Origin: Sphingobacterium griseoflavum
Lineage (GTDB): Bacteria; Bacteroidota; Bacteroidia; Sphingobacteriales; Sphingobacteriaceae
Reading direction: 5' to 3'
Assembly (NCBI RefSeq): GCF_014653155.1
Contig: NZ_BNAF01000004.1
Span: 124,001-188,000, forward strand
Length of the DNA stretch: 64,000 nucleotides
Part shown: piece by piece, positions 16,805 through 27,156 of the stretch
How positions within the stretch are numbered: position 1 is the first letter of the stretch
Layout of the letters: every line of letters begins with the position of its first letter
Position numbers and translations under genes: made by a program
Notes under the pieces: generated by a model
The model's input: the letters and a program-made list of their open reading frames with translations, nothing else
Told to the model about the DNA's origin: nothing
Databases searched by the model: none

Positions 16805-17512
16805 ATGGCACACCGCGAAATACTTTTTATATTGAGCTCGCACGAGGATATGATCGATACCGATGCAAAGACAGGGATTTGGTTGGGGGAGTTCACCGAT
16901 CCCTATTATGCCTTTTTTGATGCGGGCTACAACATCACCTTAGCTAGCCCTAAAGGTGGCACGCCCCCCATTGACCCGCTCAGTAAACTAACCGAACATC
17001 TTGCCGCATCCAATAAGCGCTTCACCAAAGACGAAGAGGCACAGCGGCTGTTCGCATCCACAGAAAAGTTAGAATCGATCGATCCGGCCCGTTTTGACGC
17101 CGTGTTTATCCCCGGTGGGCATGGGCCACTTTGGGATCTTGCAGAAGATCTATCTGTAGGACGTATCCTGACCCATTGCGTGCATGATGCTAAAATTATC
17201 GGCGCTGTTTGTCATGGTCCTGCCGCCTTACTCGCTATTGAGCGCACTATCTTTGGCTTCCTTCGCGGAAAAAAAATAACCGCATTTTCTAACCTCGAAG
17301 AAGGTATGGTGCTGCGCAATCAAAACGTTCCTTTTCTGCTGGAAACGCGCCTTCGCGAGCATGGCGCGCTACTGCGTTTGGCTAAGGTTCCGTTTATGTC
17401 GCATACCGTGGTAGACCACAATATTGTTAGCGGACAGAATCCTTTATCGGCACTCGCCACGGCAAAAAAAGTGATCGAATTGTTGCAAAAGCAATACGTC
17501 AGTGTGCTGTGA
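16805..17512 (+). CDS. DJ-1/PfpI type 1 glutamine amidotransferase domain protein (Hsp31/glyoxalase III-like)
   Basis: 235 residues. The nucleophile elbow is IGAVCHGPAALLAI, with Cys at about residue 137 followed by His. Family motifs before it are ILFILSSHEDM, GIWLGEFTDPYYAFFDAGY, ITLASPKGG and FDAVFIPGGHGPLWDL. Relatives are glutathione-independent glyoxalases, deglycase-like proteins or chaperones that detoxify methylglyoxal. Start at ATG 16805, as the upstream frame is a poly-Phe/Lys artefact of AT-rich DNA. A small hypothetical gene follows about 100 bases later. Confidence 0.9.
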   Translation: MAHREILFILSSHEDMIDTDAKTGIWLGEFTDPYYAFFDAGYNITLASPKGGTPPIDPLSKLTEHLAASNKRFTKDEEAQRLFASTEKLESIDPARFDAVFIPGGHGPLWDLAEDLSVGRILTHCVHDAKIIGAVCHGPAALLAIERTIFGFLRGKKITAFSNLEEGMVLRNQNVPFLLETRLREHGALLRLAKVPFMSHTVVDHNIVSGQNPLSALATAKKVIELLQKQYVSVL

Positions 17513-17532
17513 CGATATAGATGGTCTCCTTA

Positions 17533-17558
17533 ATTTTGTTTCACAGACGAAACAAAAT
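17533..17558. repeat. Perfect 10-bp inverted repeat
   Basis: ATTTTGTTTC (17533-17542) and GAAACAAAAT (17549-17558) surround ACAGAC. It lies 20 bases after the DJ-1 stop and 54 bases before a small gene. It could be a terminator for the first or an operator for the second; there is no clear T-run beyond the stem. Confidence 0.5.
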
Positions 17559-17612
17559 GCAGGTAAAGCTATTAAACAGTGTAATCGATATTCTTTAATC
17601 GGAGGATAGCAT

Positions 17613-17858
17613 ATGATGCAATTCGTTAGACTAAATTACAAAGTGCTTCGGGAGTTGAAAAGTAAAGGGTACAATGCATTGCGTTCCTGCTCTGATGCCC
17701 ACAGTGTTGATCCTTCTTGGGTTCCCGACGAAATCCATATCGACTTTCGTTCGTACGCTTACGTCAAGACAGAAGTGAATCAGTTTTTAGTGATTGAAAA
17801 CGTCTTGCAGCACGTGGCGGAGGTAGACTTATCGGGTATGGTCTTTTTGGAGCGCTAA
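17613..17858 (+). CDS. Small hypothetical protein, 81 residues
   Basis: Family not recognised. The sequence is mixed polar, with RLNYKVLRELKSKGYNALRS near the start and YVKTEVNQFLVIENVLQHVA near the end, probably alpha plus beta and cytoplasmic. A GGAGG lies about 8 bases before the ATG, unusually strong for this phylum, which supports real translation. An ATG pair (17613 and 17616) gives two possible starts. Confidence 0.65.
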   Translation: MMQFVRLNYKVLRELKSKGYNALRSCSDAHSVDPSWVPDEIHIDFRSYAYVKTEVNQFLVIENVLQHVAEVDLSGMVFLER

Positions 17859-17946
17859 GGCAGCGACACGAGGTTGTGCTATCGATAGGATCGTTTAAAA
17901 TTCGTTTTTTAAGTGGTACACGCACTTCAAATTCGGTGAAGTTGCG

Positions 17947-18513
17947 CTAATTTAAATCCGGTGTTTTCGGAAAGTTGGCCACATGGGCGAATTTTGGGCC
18001 AAGGTTTATCAGTGCTTGCTTCCACAAATCTTCGCCGTCTTTTACGAAAAGCAACTCGGCGGGAAATTTATTGTGTACCAACCAGCTATTTTGCGCTATT
18101 TCCTGATCTAATTGGCCAATATTCCAACCGGCATACCCTAAAAAAAACTTTATATGCTCTGGTTGCAACAGGTTGTCAGCAATAAGAGCCAGGGCTTGGT
18201 TGATATCGCCTCCGAAGTATATCCCGTCTATCAGCGGCCAGCTTCCCGCTATTTTTTCGCCCGCGGTATGAATAAAAAATAGGGAATCCACCTGAACTGG
18301 TCCACCGATGTACAGCGCAAATTCGTCGCCCGCCGCGTCGGGAAAAATATCCGAGAGTAACAGGGTGGAGCGACTGTTTAGCACCAGACCCATGGTTCCA
18401 TTTTCAGGATGATGCTCGCATAATAAAATAACCGATCTATCGAAATTGCTATCTAGCATAAAAGGTTCAGCAAGCAATAAACTACCTTTTGTCGGTGCAT
18501 GTATATTGAACAT
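17947..18513 (-). CDS. YqgE/AlgH family protein
   Basis: 188 residues from ATG 18513. Family motifs are KGSLLLAEPFMLDSNFDRSV near the start, GTMGLVLNSR, LYIGGPVQVDSLFFIHT, YFGGDINQALALI and FFLGYAGWNIGQLDQEI. These are the DUF179 signature. The biochemical function is unsettled; AlgH was linked to alginate regulation in Pseudomonas. The gene is divergent from pdxH. Confidence 0.92.
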   Translation of the reverse strand: MFNIHAPTKGSLLLAEPFMLDSNFDRSVILLCEHHPENGTMGLVLNSRSTLLLSDIFPDAAGDEFALYIGGPVQVDSLFFIHTAGEKIAGSWPLIDGIYFGGDINQALALIADNLLQPEHIKFFLGYAGWNIGQLDQEIAQNSWLVHNKFPAELLFVKDGEDLWKQALINLGPKFAHVANFPKTPDLN

Positions 18514-18692
18514 GGTACAATCGTTTAAGTGAAATACAGCAAACATACTGCCGTAAAAATATCAGCTATAAAGCGCGTTATCGAAGTGAAACGACAGACT
18601 CCACCGCTGCGATGTCTCGCGACTCGCAACCGCCGTTGCTAATCAGATATTAATATAAGCCAATTTACACAAATAAGCAATTTTTTATGTGC

Positions 18693-18727
18693 TTTGTCGG
18701 TAAAGCCACCGCTTTTGATTAAGTTTG
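18693..18727 (+). promoter_or_regulatory. Promoter for pdxH-nuoC-nuoD
   Basis: A TTTG at 18693-18696 and TAAGTTTG at 18720-18727, 23 bases apart, fit the Bacteroidota -33/-7 pair. The pdxH ATG is 25 bases further on. Confidence 0.55.
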
Positions 18728-18751
18728 CTGTGTATCAATAAGACTTTAACC

Positions 18752-19405
18752 ATGTCTATTACGGATAAAAATATTGCGGCCATTCGGGCGGATTATAGTA
18801 AATTTTCGCTGGATGAGCGTGATGTATTGCCTCATCCGATTGCGCAATTTCGGAAATGGTTTGATGAGGCTGTGCATGCGGAGGTATTGGAACCCAATGC
18901 CATGGTGCTGTCCACCCTCAGTGAGGACGGCTACCCCTCTTCACGCGTCGTGCTACTGAAGGATATCAAACCTTCGGGTTTTAGTTTTTTTACCAATTAC
19001 CATAGTAAAAAAGGAGAATCGATGGCCGCGCACAAACAGGTAAGCCTGTTATTCTTTTGGCCCGAGTTGCAGCGCCAGGTACGTATTGAGGGGCAGGCAG
19101 AGCAGCTTCCCTCGGACGACTCGGATGAATATTTTGCATCCCGTCCAAGAGGAAGTCGTGTGGGGGCTGTCGCTTCACCGCAAAGCCAAATTATTGCAGA
19201 TCGTTCTGCGCTGGAAGCGCGTGTTGCAGAGGTGGAAGCGACCTATGTTGGGCAAGAAAGCATTCCGCGCCCGGCATATTGGGGCGGTTATCAGGTCGTA
19301 CCCCTATTTATGGAATTCTGGCAAGGCAGGAGCAGCCGTCTCCACGATCGCATTGTTTACTTGTTTCAGGACGGCGCCTGGGTACGTCAACGTTTAGCAC
19401 CTTAG
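18752..19405 (+). CDS. pdxH: Pyridoxamine 5'-phosphate oxidase
   Basis: 217 residues, matching the usual length. FMN-dependent oxidation of pyridoxamine or pyridoxine phosphate to pyridoxal phosphate (vitamin B6 pathway). Motifs are DYSKFSLDERDVLPHPIAQF, AMVLSTLSEDGYPSSRVVLL, FFTNYHSKKGESM (FMN phosphate site), FFWPELQRQVRIEG, SRPRGSRVGAVASPQSQ, and the C-terminal MEFWQGRSSRLHDRIVY. ATG 18752 is the start, after the promoter. It heads an operon with nuoC and nuoD, 3 bases ahead of nuoC, an unusual partner. Confidence 0.95.
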   Translation: MSITDKNIAAIRADYSKFSLDERDVLPHPIAQFRKWFDEAVHAEVLEPNAMVLSTLSEDGYPSSRVVLLKDIKPSGFSFFTNYHSKKGESMAAHKQVSLLFFWPELQRQVRIEGQAEQLPSDDSDEYFASRPRGSRVGAVASPQSQIIADRSALEARVAEVEATYVGQESIPRPAYWGGYQVVPLFMEFWQGRSSRLHDRIVYLFQDGAWVRQRLAP

Positions 19406-19408
19406 GAT

Positions 19409-19900
19409 ATGGTAGAGCAAATCCAACATTTATTGCATGAAAAGTTCGGAGAAATGGCCGTCTTACGTGTGGATGCACAGCCCTTACAGCCGATTCTAGT
19501 GGTCAACTCCGAGTTAATCGTCGACATCTGCCTTTTTCTGCGCGATACGGAAGGTTGTTATTTCGATTTTCTTTCCAATATTTCCGCCGTAGACTATTTT
19601 CCGGAAAAACGTTTTGCTGTTGTCTATCATCTATCGTCCATCCCTTACCAAACGCAGGTCACCCTAAAGGTTGAAATAGATAATGAGCGTTTGCTGCACG
19701 AATTGCCCGTAATGCCCTCCGTGTCCAGCGTTTGGCGCACAGCAGATTGGCACGAACGGGAGGCCTACGATCTCATGGGAATTTTCTTTAGCGGGCATCC
19801 TGATTTACGACGCATACTGTTGCCTGATGATTGGGATGGCTATCCACTACGAAAAGACTATCAGGATGCAGAAACGTACCATGGAATCGCAATAAAGTAA
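19409..19900 (+). CDS. nuoC: NADH-quinone oxidoreductase subunit C
   Basis: 163 residues. The family signature is [20 protein letters not shown], with [20 protein letters not shown] after it. NuoC is a peripheral-arm subunit of respiratory complex I that supports NuoD. It is 3 bases after pdxH and 8 bases before nuoD. Neither nuoA nor nuoB precedes it, unlike the usual nuoA-N order. Confidence 0.93.
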   Translation: MVEQIQHLLHEKFGEMAVLRVDAQPLQPILVVNSELIVDICLFLRDTEGCYFDFLSNISAVDYFPEKRFAVVYHLSSIPYQTQVTLKVEIDNERLLHELPVMPSVSSVWRTADWHEREAYDLMGIFFSGHPDLRRILLPDDWDGYPLRKDYQDAETYHGIAIK

Positions 19901-19908
19901 GGTATAAG

Positions 19909-21096
19909 ATGAATTATTCGGAAGCGTTAGAACGATACAAGCAAAAGATAGCGTCAGTAGGCGCGCAAGAGATGGTCATCAATATGGGACCTCAGCACCC
20001 CTCTACGCATGGTGTATTGCGTTTGGAGTTGATTACCGATGGGGAAATTGTAAGGGATATTATACCACACTTGGGATACCTACATCGCTGTTTCGACAAG
20101 CATGCCGAGTCTATGAGCTATGGCAAATCCATTCCCTTCACCGATCGCCTGGATTATTTGGCATCGATGAACAACAGCCATGCTTTTGTGATGGGAGTGG
20201 AGCGCATGCTGGGTATGGAGCAACGGATTCCGAAGCGCGTGGAATACATTCGTGTGCTAGTCTGTGAGCTAAATCGTATTGCGTCCCATCTGATAGCCAT
20301 CGGTACGTACGGCATTGATATCGGTGCGTTTACTCCTTTTATGTGGTGCTTTCGCGACCGTGAACACATCATGAATATGCTGGAATGGGCCTCCGGGTCG
20401 CGCATGCTCTATAATTATATTTGGATAGGTGGGCTATTTTACGACTTACCAGTTGGTTTTGAGGATCGATGCCTTGATTTTGTAGCTTATTTCAGGCCCA
20501 AACTGGCTGAACTGGACGAGTTGCTCTCCACCAATCAGATATTTATTTCGCGTACGGCCAATATTGGTGCCCTGCCCGCCGATGTGGCAATAAACTACGG
20601 CTGTAGCGGGCCAATGTTGCGCGCCTCCGGGGTGAAATGGGACCTACGACGCATAGACGGCTATTCAGTATATCCTGAACTGGAGTTTGAGATACCGGTA
20701 GGAAAAGGGGAGATGGGTACGCTTGGAGACTGTTGGGATCGTTATAAGGTTCGTGTCGATGAAGTCAAAGAGTCACTAAAGATTATTGAGCAATGTCTAC
20801 ATCGCCTGCGTGGCGACTTCAAGCGAACGCCTGAATTTGACCCCAGGGCACTGGTTCCGAAAAAGGTAAACTTAAAATCACAGGAATATTACATGCGTGC
20901 TGAAAATCCGAAGGGAGAATTGGGATTCCATTTTGTGACCCAAGAGAAGACGGACATCCCTCGACGGGTAAAAGCAAGAGGACCAAGCTTTAACAATCTT
21001 TCGGTACTGCCCGAGCTGGGCAGGGGGCAGTTAATTGCGGATCTTATTGCCATACTGGGATCCATCGATATCGTGCTAGGAGAAGTTGATCGGTAG
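19909..21096 (+). CDS. nuoD: NADH-quinone oxidoreductase subunit D
   Basis: 395 residues. The 49-kDa subunit helps form the quinone site of complex I. The key residues are present: His in [14 protein letters not shown] and Tyr in [14 protein letters not shown]. Also seen are [47 protein letters not shown] and the C-terminal [19 protein letters not shown]. Start is ATG 19909; the longer frame overlaps nuoC. A strong terminator follows, so the operon ends with nuoD and no other nuo gene follows. Confidence 0.95.
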   Translation: MNYSEALERYKQKIASVGAQEMVINMGPQHPSTHGVLRLELITDGEIVRDIIPHLGYLHRCFDKHAESMSYGKSIPFTDRLDYLASMNNSHAFVMGVERMLGMEQRIPKRVEYIRVLVCELNRIASHLIAIGTYGIDIGAFTPFMWCFRDREHIMNMLEWASGSRMLYNYIWIGGLFYDLPVGFEDRCLDFVAYFRPKLAELDELLSTNQIFISRTANIGALPADVAINYGCSGPMLRASGVKWDLRRIDGYSVYPELEFEIPVGKGEMGTLGDCWDRYKVRVDEVKESLKIIEQCLHRLRGDFKRTPEFDPRALVPKKVNLKSQEYYMRAENPKGELGFHFVTQEKTDIPRRVKARGPSFNNLSVLPELGRGQLIADLIAILGSIDIVLGEVDR

Positions 21097-21186
21097 CTAC
21101 AAATTAAACGTTGCAACTTGCAAAGTTGTACGGAAAGATTTACATTTGCAATCTCATAATTTAAGTTTATAATTGGTTAATAAGAA

Positions 21187-21221
21187 AGCCCGTAGTCGCC
21201 CGATTACGGGCTTTTTTCTTT
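21187..21221 (+). terminator. Rho-independent terminator after nuoD
   Basis: AGCCCGTA (21187-21194) pairs with TACGGGCT (21205-21212) around a 10-base loop. A T-rich run (TTTTTCTTTT) follows. It closes pdxH-nuoC-nuoD. Confidence 0.85.
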
Positions 21222-21331
21222 TAAATGTTATGTGGTTTTATCATCCACGATTCGTAAATTCGTGGGCGTGCAAACCGAAAGGAAAGCACCTCATTATTTG
21301 TTTTTATTATCTGCTACATTATTAGTTTACT

Positions 21332-22669
21332 ATGTCTTCAATTCTTATTAAATCTGCGCAAATAGTCAACGAGGGAAAGACGATTACAGCCGATGTATAT
21401 ATTAATCACGGTCGGATCGAAATGATCGCGGAGTCTATCGCACATCCAGCCGATCAGGTAATCGATGCGACAGGTCTCCATCTTCTACCTGGCCTTATTG
21501 ATGACCAAGTCCATTTCCGGGAACCCGGATTGACCTATAAAGCAGATATATGGCATGAGAGTAGGGCCGCTGTGGCTGGTGGAACGACATCGTTTATGGA
21601 GATGCCCAATACGGTGCCCAATACATTGACCCAAAAGTTACTACAGGATAAATACGAGATTGCCGCCGACAAGTCTTTGGCCAATTACTCCTTCTTCATG
21701 GGGGCGGCAAACGATAATCTGGCGGAAGTGCTGAAGACCAATCCCCGCGATGTTTGTGGCATAAAGATCTTTATGGGGTCGTCTACTGGCAATATGTTGG
21801 TCGACAACGAGGATACCTTAGAAAAAATATTCCAAGAAGCGCCCACGTTGATTGCAGTGCACTGTGAGGATGAAGCGACAATCCAGAACAACATGGCCGA
21901 TTTTAAGGCACAATACGGTGAAGAAAGTTTGACTCCCGCGATGCATCCGCTGATCCGCTCGGCAGATGCCTGCTACCTATCCTCTTCGAAGGCTGTTGAA
22001 CTGGCAAAAAAACACAACACCAGGTTGCATATCCTGCACATATCTACCGCACGCGAAACACAGTTGTTTGACAATAGCTTGCCATTAACGGAGAAACGGA
22101 TCACTGCGGAAGCCTGTGTGCATCATTTGTGGTTCTCAGATAGCGACTATGCACAAAAAGGAAATTTCATCAAATGGAATCCAGCGGTGAAAACATCGGC
22201 GGATCGGGATGCTATTTTAGCGGCGGTATTAGACGGTCATATCGATGTGATCGCGACAGACCATGCTCCACATACGTTGGAAGAAAAAACACAGCGCTAT
22301 GCGCAGGCACCCTCGGGCGGACCATTGGTGCAGCATGCGCTGCAGGCCTTGCTAGATTTGGTGAAGCAGGGCAAGCTTAGCTTGGAGCAACTTGTACAGA
22401 AAACGGCACACAACACTGCGACGATGTTCCAAGTGGAAAACCGGGGGTTTATTCGGGAAGGCTATTGGGCTGATTTGGTATTGGTGGATCTACAAAAACC
22501 ATATACCGTTAGCAAGGAAAATATCCTATCCAAGTGCGGTTGGTCTCCATTCGAAGGGCATACTTTCTCTTCAAGTATTGTCCATACCATTGTTTCCGGA
22601 AATCTAGCCTTCAGCGAAGGACAGCTTATCGAGGTAGGTGCTGGGCACCGGTTGTTGTTCAATCGATAG
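21332..22669 (+). CDS. pyrC: Dihydroorotase
   Basis: 445 residues. It makes dihydroorotate from carbamoyl aspartate in pyrimidine synthesis. Zinc and substrate motifs are DDQVHFREPGLTYKAD, the Lys in CGIKIFMGSSTGNMLV, HCEDEATIQ, RLHILHISTA, and IDVIATDHAPHTLEEK. The C-terminal part shows the amidohydrolase strand REGYWADLVLVDLQ. It is a single gene after the nuoD terminator, with 235 bases of upstream DNA. Confidence 0.93.
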   Translation: MSSILIKSAQIVNEGKTITADVYINHGRIEMIAESIAHPADQVIDATGLHLLPGLIDDQVHFREPGLTYKADIWHESRAAVAGGTTSFMEMPNTVPNTLTQKLLQDKYEIAADKSLANYSFFMGAANDNLAEVLKTNPRDVCGIKIFMGSSTGNMLVDNEDTLEKIFQEAPTLIAVHCEDEATIQNNMADFKAQYGEESLTPAMHPLIRSADACYLSSSKAVELAKKHNTRLHILHISTARETQLFDNSLPLTEKRITAEACVHHLWFSDSDYAQKGNFIKWNPAVKTSADRDAILAAVLDGHIDVIATDHAPHTLEEKTQRYAQAPSGGPLVQHALQALLDLVKQGKLSLEQLVQKTAHNTATMFQVENRGFIREGYWADLVLVDLQKPYTVSKENILSKCGWSPFEGHTFSSSIVHTIVSGNLAFSEGQLIEVGAGHRLLFNR

Positions 22670-22766
22670 GAACCAGATGCTCGCGGCAGACCGAAGCCTA
22701 TCAAGTTCTTTGCCGTTAAGGCGAATAATATAGAAACAATAAGGGATAGAACCGTGTTATTTCAGT

Positions 22767-24266
22767 ATGATGAATAGAAACCTCTTTATCGTTGGCATAC
22801 TGGCTATGCTACAGGCTTGTACGACACTGTCTCCAGAAACCAAATCAGACTATTCGAATGCTATGAAACTGGATTCCACGCAATTTAATGCCTTGCATGA
22901 ACACTATCGGGAAAATGCCCTCTTGCATCGCCGATTTAAGCACGATGAGGTAGACTCCTTGGTGAAGAAGCACCGCGGAAATGCACTTTTTTCAATAAAG
23001 GAGATAGGTAAATCCTTTGAAAACCGATCAATCTATAAGCTTCAGTATGGAAAAGGAGGCACGAAAGTGATGCTTTGGTCGCAGATGCACGGCGACGAGC
23101 CGACAGCCACGATGGCATTATTTGACCTGTTTAACTTTTTTGAAGGTAAGGATGACGGCTTCGATTCCGTTCGCCAGTTGTTGAACGATAAATTGGACAT
23201 CCATTTCATCCCCATGCTTAACCCGGATGGTGCAGAACGCTATACACGACGGAATGCACAGCACATTGATCTGAACCGCGATGCGCGAGTAGGGCAAACC
23301 GTTGAAGGTGCGCTTCTCCGTCGGATAGCGAAAGAGGTAAAGCCGAGCTATGGATTTAATCTGCATGACCAAAGTATTTATTACAATGTTCCGGGAACGA
23401 AGAATCCGGTTGCTATTTCCATGCTCGCACCGGCATACAACGAGGCACGTGAAGTGAACGAAGTTCGTCGCGGTGCCATGCAGCTGATAGTGGGCATGCA
23501 TGCTTTGCTACAGCAATATGTGCCTGATGCGGTCGCTAAATATGATGATACGTATAGCCCCCGTGGCTTTGGCGACAACTTCCAAAGTTGGGGCGCGAGC
23601 ACGGTGCTTATCGAATCTGGTGGCAAAAAAGGCGATCCTGAGAAGCAGGAGCTGAGGCGGCTTAATTTCGCGATCATCCTAAACGCGCTGATGGAAATAG
23701 CGCAGGGATCCTACAGGCAGTATGACCCCAACGACTATGACAAAATACCATTCAATGCGTCGCAAATGCACGACGTCGTGTTGCGTGGTATCGATCTTGG
23801 CACAGACAGTGTATCGTTAAAGACGGATATTGCCCTGCGCCGAACGGAGATGACCATGGGCCGCGATTATTTCGTTCGCGGGCATGTGGAGGATATCGGT
23901 GATCTGGATATCGCATACGGTTATGACGAGCTTGCAGCACAAGACTTGAAGTTTGTGCAGGGCAAAACCTATCCACAAACATTTGAGACGGTAGATGAGA
24001 TTACGATGGATTGCGCCTGGAACTTATTGAAGGAGGGCTTTGTGGCTGTAAAGGTAAACAGTAAAGGTACCGACCATTTGCATGATTTGCCTTTGGTGGT
24101 GTTTACGCAATCTTCTTTTACGCCCACTGCACAAATAAGCCTGTTAGGTACAAGCAACTTTTTGTTGGCGAGTGGCGGAATGCTCAAGTATGCTGTTATA
24201 AATGGCTACTTGATCGATCTGTCGCAAAGGCCGAAAGCCAAGTTTTTTAAAAACAGGGTGATTTAA
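22767..24266 (+). CDS. M14-family metallocarboxypeptidase lipoprotein
   Basis: 499 residues. A lipoprotein signal ends in AMLQACTT, placing it on a periplasm-facing or surface membrane. Zinc ligands are seen in SQMHGDEPTATMAL (HxxE) and YGFNLHDQSIYY (His). The substrate motifs NPDGAERYTRRNAQHIDLNR and the catalytic-type Glu in VLIESGGKKGD fit M14. It probably trims peptides or peptidoglycan peptides. A second ATG at 22770 is equally good. It forms a convergent pair with the TraB gene across a shared terminator. Confidence 0.85.
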   Translation: MMNRNLFIVGILAMLQACTTLSPETKSDYSNAMKLDSTQFNALHEHYRENALLHRRFKHDEVDSLVKKHRGNALFSIKEIGKSFENRSIYKLQYGKGGTKVMLWSQMHGDEPTATMALFDLFNFFEGKDDGFDSVRQLLNDKLDIHFIPMLNPDGAERYTRRNAQHIDLNRDARVGQTVEGALLRRIAKEVKPSYGFNLHDQSIYYNVPGTKNPVAISMLAPAYNEAREVNEVRRGAMQLIVGMHALLQQYVPDAVAKYDDTYSPRGFGDNFQSWGASTVLIESGGKKGDPEKQELRRLNFAIILNALMEIAQGSYRQYDPNDYDKIPFNASQMHDVVLRGIDLGTDSVSLKTDIALRRTEMTMGRDYFVRGHVEDIGDLDIAYGYDELAAQDLKFVQGKTYPQTFETVDEITMDCAWNLLKEGFVAVKVNSKGTDHLHDLPLVVFTQSSFTPTAQISLLGTSNFLLASGGMLKYAVINGYLIDLSQRPKAKFFKNRVI

Positions 24267-24277
24267 ACGTATTACAT

Positions 24278-24313
24278 GCGGTATGGAGCCATAGCACCAT
24301 ACCGCCTTTTTTT
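24278..24313. terminator. Terminator between convergent M14 and TraB genes
   Basis: GCGGTATGG (24278-24286) pairs with CCATACCGC (24297-24305) around a 10-base loop, followed by seven T. It mainly serves the plus-strand peptidase gene. Confidence 0.8.
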
Positions 24314-24314
24314 G

Positions 24315-25163
24315 CTAGTTTTTTACAGGGGTTACCATGTACCCCTTATCGCGCAATAATTGGATCACGCCATTTTTACCGACTAGATGTGCGGCACCCA
24401 CTGCAAATACAAAGGACTTTTCCTGCATCATGTCCGGCATTTTCTGCAGCCATTCTTGGTTGCGAGCATCCAAAAGCTTTTCCTGTTTCGGGCCAGAAAG
24501 AAAGGCCGTATTCATCGTCATTGCCTCAATCTTTTGCAGGTTCTCGCTGAAATAGGCCGCTACTAAATCTTTTGTATAGGCTTTCGCATCAACCATAGAG
24601 GTTAGGTATTGATAGAGGTCTTCCGCCGTGAAAAGGCTATCCAAGAGGTCTATTTGGAAGGTGGCACTTTCTAGCTCCGAAACGGGCTTGCCACTAGCTT
24701 CGGGCAGATTCTTTAACTCATTTTCCATCATTTTGATATCTTGCATGCTTGCACAGTCAAATCCTTTGATGGCGAGAAGGGAAATTGCCACTGCGGGCGA
24801 TACCTGATCGAAGATGGTCGGCGGGATGTCGTTCGCGACCAAAGCGCTGTCGATCGACTTTTTCTTTTCTGCAGAGAGGCTGTCAAAAAAAGTAGGTTTA
24901 GGCGCAATTTTGCTTTGCAGAAGTGTCATATTTTTCGGATTGCTTACATCCACTTCCACGGCTAGTGCATCGCTCGCAGCTAAAGCTGTCTGGACTTTTT
25001 CAGGGATACGGAAATCGGCACTGCAGGCCATGTGCAAGGTCCCAAATACGTAAGAGTCTTTTGTTAACCCATTGCCGGAAATTTTCCAAAGCAACGAGTT
25101 TTCCTGTGCGCCGGCCCAGATAGCTAGAAGCAGCGAGGCACAAATCAGTAAGATTTTTTTCAT
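24315..25163 (-). CDS. TraB/GumN family exported protein
   Basis: 282 residues. A signal peptide (KKILLICASLLLAIWAGAQ) is followed by LLWKISGNGLTKDSYVFGTL with the GTLH motif, and VEVDVSNPKN. The C-terminal FAVGAAHLVGKNGVIQLL and GYMVTPV complete the TraB/GumN pattern. The family is thought to include metalloproteases related to Tiki, but bacterial roles are uncertain. Met 25163 is preferred to 25169 because the Lys-rich signal peptide starts there. Confidence 0.88.
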   Translation of the reverse strand: MKKILLICASLLLAIWAGAQENSLLWKISGNGLTKDSYVFGTLHMACSADFRIPEKVQTALAASDALAVEVDVSNPKNMTLLQSKIAPKPTFFDSLSAEKKKSIDSALVANDIPPTIFDQVSPAVAISLLAIKGFDCASMQDIKMMENELKNLPEASGKPVSELESATFQIDLLDSLFTAEDLYQYLTSMVDAKAYTKDLVAAYFSENLQKIEAMTMNTAFLSGPKQEKLLDARNQEWLQKMPDMMQEKSFVFAVGAAHLVGKNGVIQLLRDKGYMVTPVKN

Positions 25164-25347
25164 TTCCATGTTCGTTTAGGGGTTAGTCGCCATGTTGCAG
25201 GTTTTGTTACACTTTTCCCATTCTTTTGCAGAACGGATAAGCGATTGCCTTCAAAGCCACACGCCGAGGGTATTTTGATGTGGTGCTATTACCCTCAATA
25301 TGAAGGCTAGTAGGTGGTAAATCGCTTCTTCATGCACGCTAACATAG

Positions 25348-27018
<1,671 letters not shown>

Positions 27019-27039
27019 GGGTTATGGCATAATGAAACT

Positions 27040-27070
27040 ATAGGGCTTTTTTGTAAAGCCCTATTTTTTT
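27040..27070 (+). terminator. Terminator after the ABC-F gene
   Basis: ATAGGGCTTT (27040-27049) pairs with AAAGCCCTAT (27055-27064) around a 5-base loop, followed by a T-run. Confidence 0.88.
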
Positions 27071-27156
27071 GGACAATCGTTTGCATGTGTCCGAGATTTG
27101 TTAGCGCTAGATTTTTTATTTAGTTTGGTGTTCTTACGAATTTATGATTGTAACCG

